A stretch of DNA of 22,203 nucleotides from an uncultured Angelakisella sp. GTDB taxonomy: Bacteria; Bacillota; Clostridia; Oscillospirales; Ruminococcaceae. A model generated the notes under the pieces. That model saw nothing but the letters and a program-made list of their open reading frames with translations. It ran no database searches and was not told the origin of the DNA. The DNA lies in NCBI GenBank assembly GCA_904420255.1, contig CAJFUT010000010.1:1-22203 (forward strand). The letters are read 5' to 3'. Position 1 is the first letter of the stretch. Each line of letters opens with the position of its first letter. Position numbers and translations under genes: made by a program. This document shows positions 21,785 to 22,203 of the stretch, piece after piece.

Positions 21785-22131
21785 TGTTTAGCCGAGTCCG
21801 GGCAAGGAAATATTGACCCTGACGTAGGATTTTCGGACCAAACAAACGCAAAAGGACACCCCATACATCAAGTATTGAGGCGCCCTTTTTCTGTCCGTGA
21901 GAGAAGATTCTGCGAACCGTTGGTTTGTGCGCCGCTCTCTGAGCATATCACTGGGGCTCCGGGCGCCTTTGAAGCCAGGGCTGCGAAGCACCTGTGGCCC
22001 GGCGATTTTGCGGCAGCTGCAAGGAAGAACGGCGCAGGCACCCTTGGTGGTTGTCAAGACGTTCTGACGCTGTCAGCTGTCCAAAATCGCCAGCCACAGG
22101 CAATGTTTCCTTACCTGGACTCGGCTTTACA
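21785..22131. repeat. Palindromic intergenic element B with inverted ends (about 340 bp)
   Basis: The stretch is bounded by 26-base inverted repeats, 21790-21815 (AGCCGAGTCCGGGCAAGGAA and on) and 22101-22126, with 23 of 26 positions complementary. A looser match extends to TGT at each tip. Directly inside the right end is a second long stem: 21991-22019 pairs with 22074-22100 through CCTGTGGC, GGCGATTTTG and CAGCTG (24 paired bases). Its tip holds CGCAGGCACCCTTGGTGG (22033-22050), the core shared with element A. A terminator-like hairpin lies at 21850-21890. Open frames across it look like composition effects. It may be a miniature transposon or a structured RNA gene; I see no target duplication. 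Confidence 0.7.
21850..21890. terminator. Terminator-like hairpin inside element B
   Basis: AAAAGGACACC (21850-21860) pairs with GGCGCCCTTTT (21879-21889) allowing G-U pairs, with an inner ATAC/GTAT stem. A T run follows on both strands, so it could stop transcription in either direction. Confidence 0.45.
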
Positions 22132-22154
22132 CCCTGGGTCTTTTGTGCTATACT
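22126..22154 (+). promoter_or_regulatory. Strong promoter of the gene at the right edge
   Basis: TTTACA (22126-22131), 17 bases, TATACT (22149-22154), with TGC before the -10 box. The -35 box overlaps the right inverted end of element B, so the element edge forms part of this promoter. Confidence 0.75.
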
Positions 22155-22193
22155 AAGCTAGTTAAAGCTACTTTGAAGAAAGGAGGCCGCACA

Positions 22194-22203
22194 ATGGCAG
22201 AAG
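22194..22203 (+). CDS. Start of an unidentified gene (cut by window edge)
   Basis: Only ATG GCA GAA G is inside the window (Met-Ala-Glu). It is called as a gene because AAAGGAGG ends seven bases before the ATG and a good promoter (22126-22154) precedes it by about 40 bases. Its product cannot be identified. Confidence 0.7.

Noticed and set aside
21788..22057. Small open frames in element B on both strands (also 21875-22156 plus)
   Set aside because: They lie wholly in the palindromic element and have no convincing ribosome binding site. The plus frame runs through the promoter of the next gene. I treat them as spurious frames from a repeat.
1..22203. CRISPR array, tRNA, rRNA, prophage or insertion sequence transposase
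   Set aside because: No regularly spaced repeats, no tRNA cloverleaf, no rRNA sequence and no transposase or phage protein were seen.

Overview
The window is a chromosomal segment from a GC-rich, gut-type Clostridia bacterium. The closest fit is an Oscillospiraceae relative such as the Flavonifractor, Lawsonibacter or Intestinimonas group. The reasons are an IspH fused to four S1 domains after cmk-plsC, a Phe T-box in front of pheST, IreB, an EndoA-type MazF, the ylxM-ffh-rpsP-khpA-rimM-trmD cluster, AGGAGG ribosome binding sites and sigma-A promoters with TTGACA/TATAAT boxes. The family is known with fair confidence; the species cannot be told from the sequence.

Layout. 1-1100 (minus): a cut-off conserved hypothetical gene behind a PAP2 phosphatase. 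1497-2774 (plus): an M23 lipoprotein peptidase. 2934-6200 (minus): cmk-plsC-ispH/S1 with its own extended -10 promoter. 6421-8105 (minus): an HI0933-type flavoprotein coupled to a SnoaL-like protein. 8202-9077 (minus): an RpiR-type regulator. 9297-9560 (minus): HPr. 9727-14173 (minus): seven genes of signal recognition, ribosome assembly and tRNA modification behind a perfect consensus promoter, ending in a DUF554 membrane protein. 14365-14733 (minus): MazF with no antitoxin beside it. 15089-17552 (minus): acpS, a bifunctional NAD(P)HX repair enzyme and a lipoprotein, coupled by ATGA overlaps. 17618-21409 (plus): a Phe-specific T-box and pheS-pheT. 21484-21738 (plus): ireB. The window ends three codons into another plus-strand gene.

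Most genes are core housekeeping: protein targeting and translation (ffh, rpsP, rimM, trmD, pheST, S1), lipid and isoprenoid precursors (plsC, acpS, ispH), nucleotide supply (cmk) and cofactor repair (nnr). Regulation visible in the DNA includes the T-box, several strong promoters, a hairpin between khpA and rimM, and leader hairpins before ylxM and cmk.

The least ordinary parts are non-coding. Two long imperfect palindromes (about 14906-15079 and 21785-22131) differ in their arms but share a 26-base core with 23 identities, placed near the tip of each fold. One sits in the 3' untranslated region of the acpS operon, the other reaches the -35 box of the last gene. They look like members of one dispersed hairpin family, mobile or RNA-encoding. 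A second notable feature is an internal ribosome binding site and in-frame ATG at the IspH/S1 junction, which could release a separate S1 protein from the fused gene.
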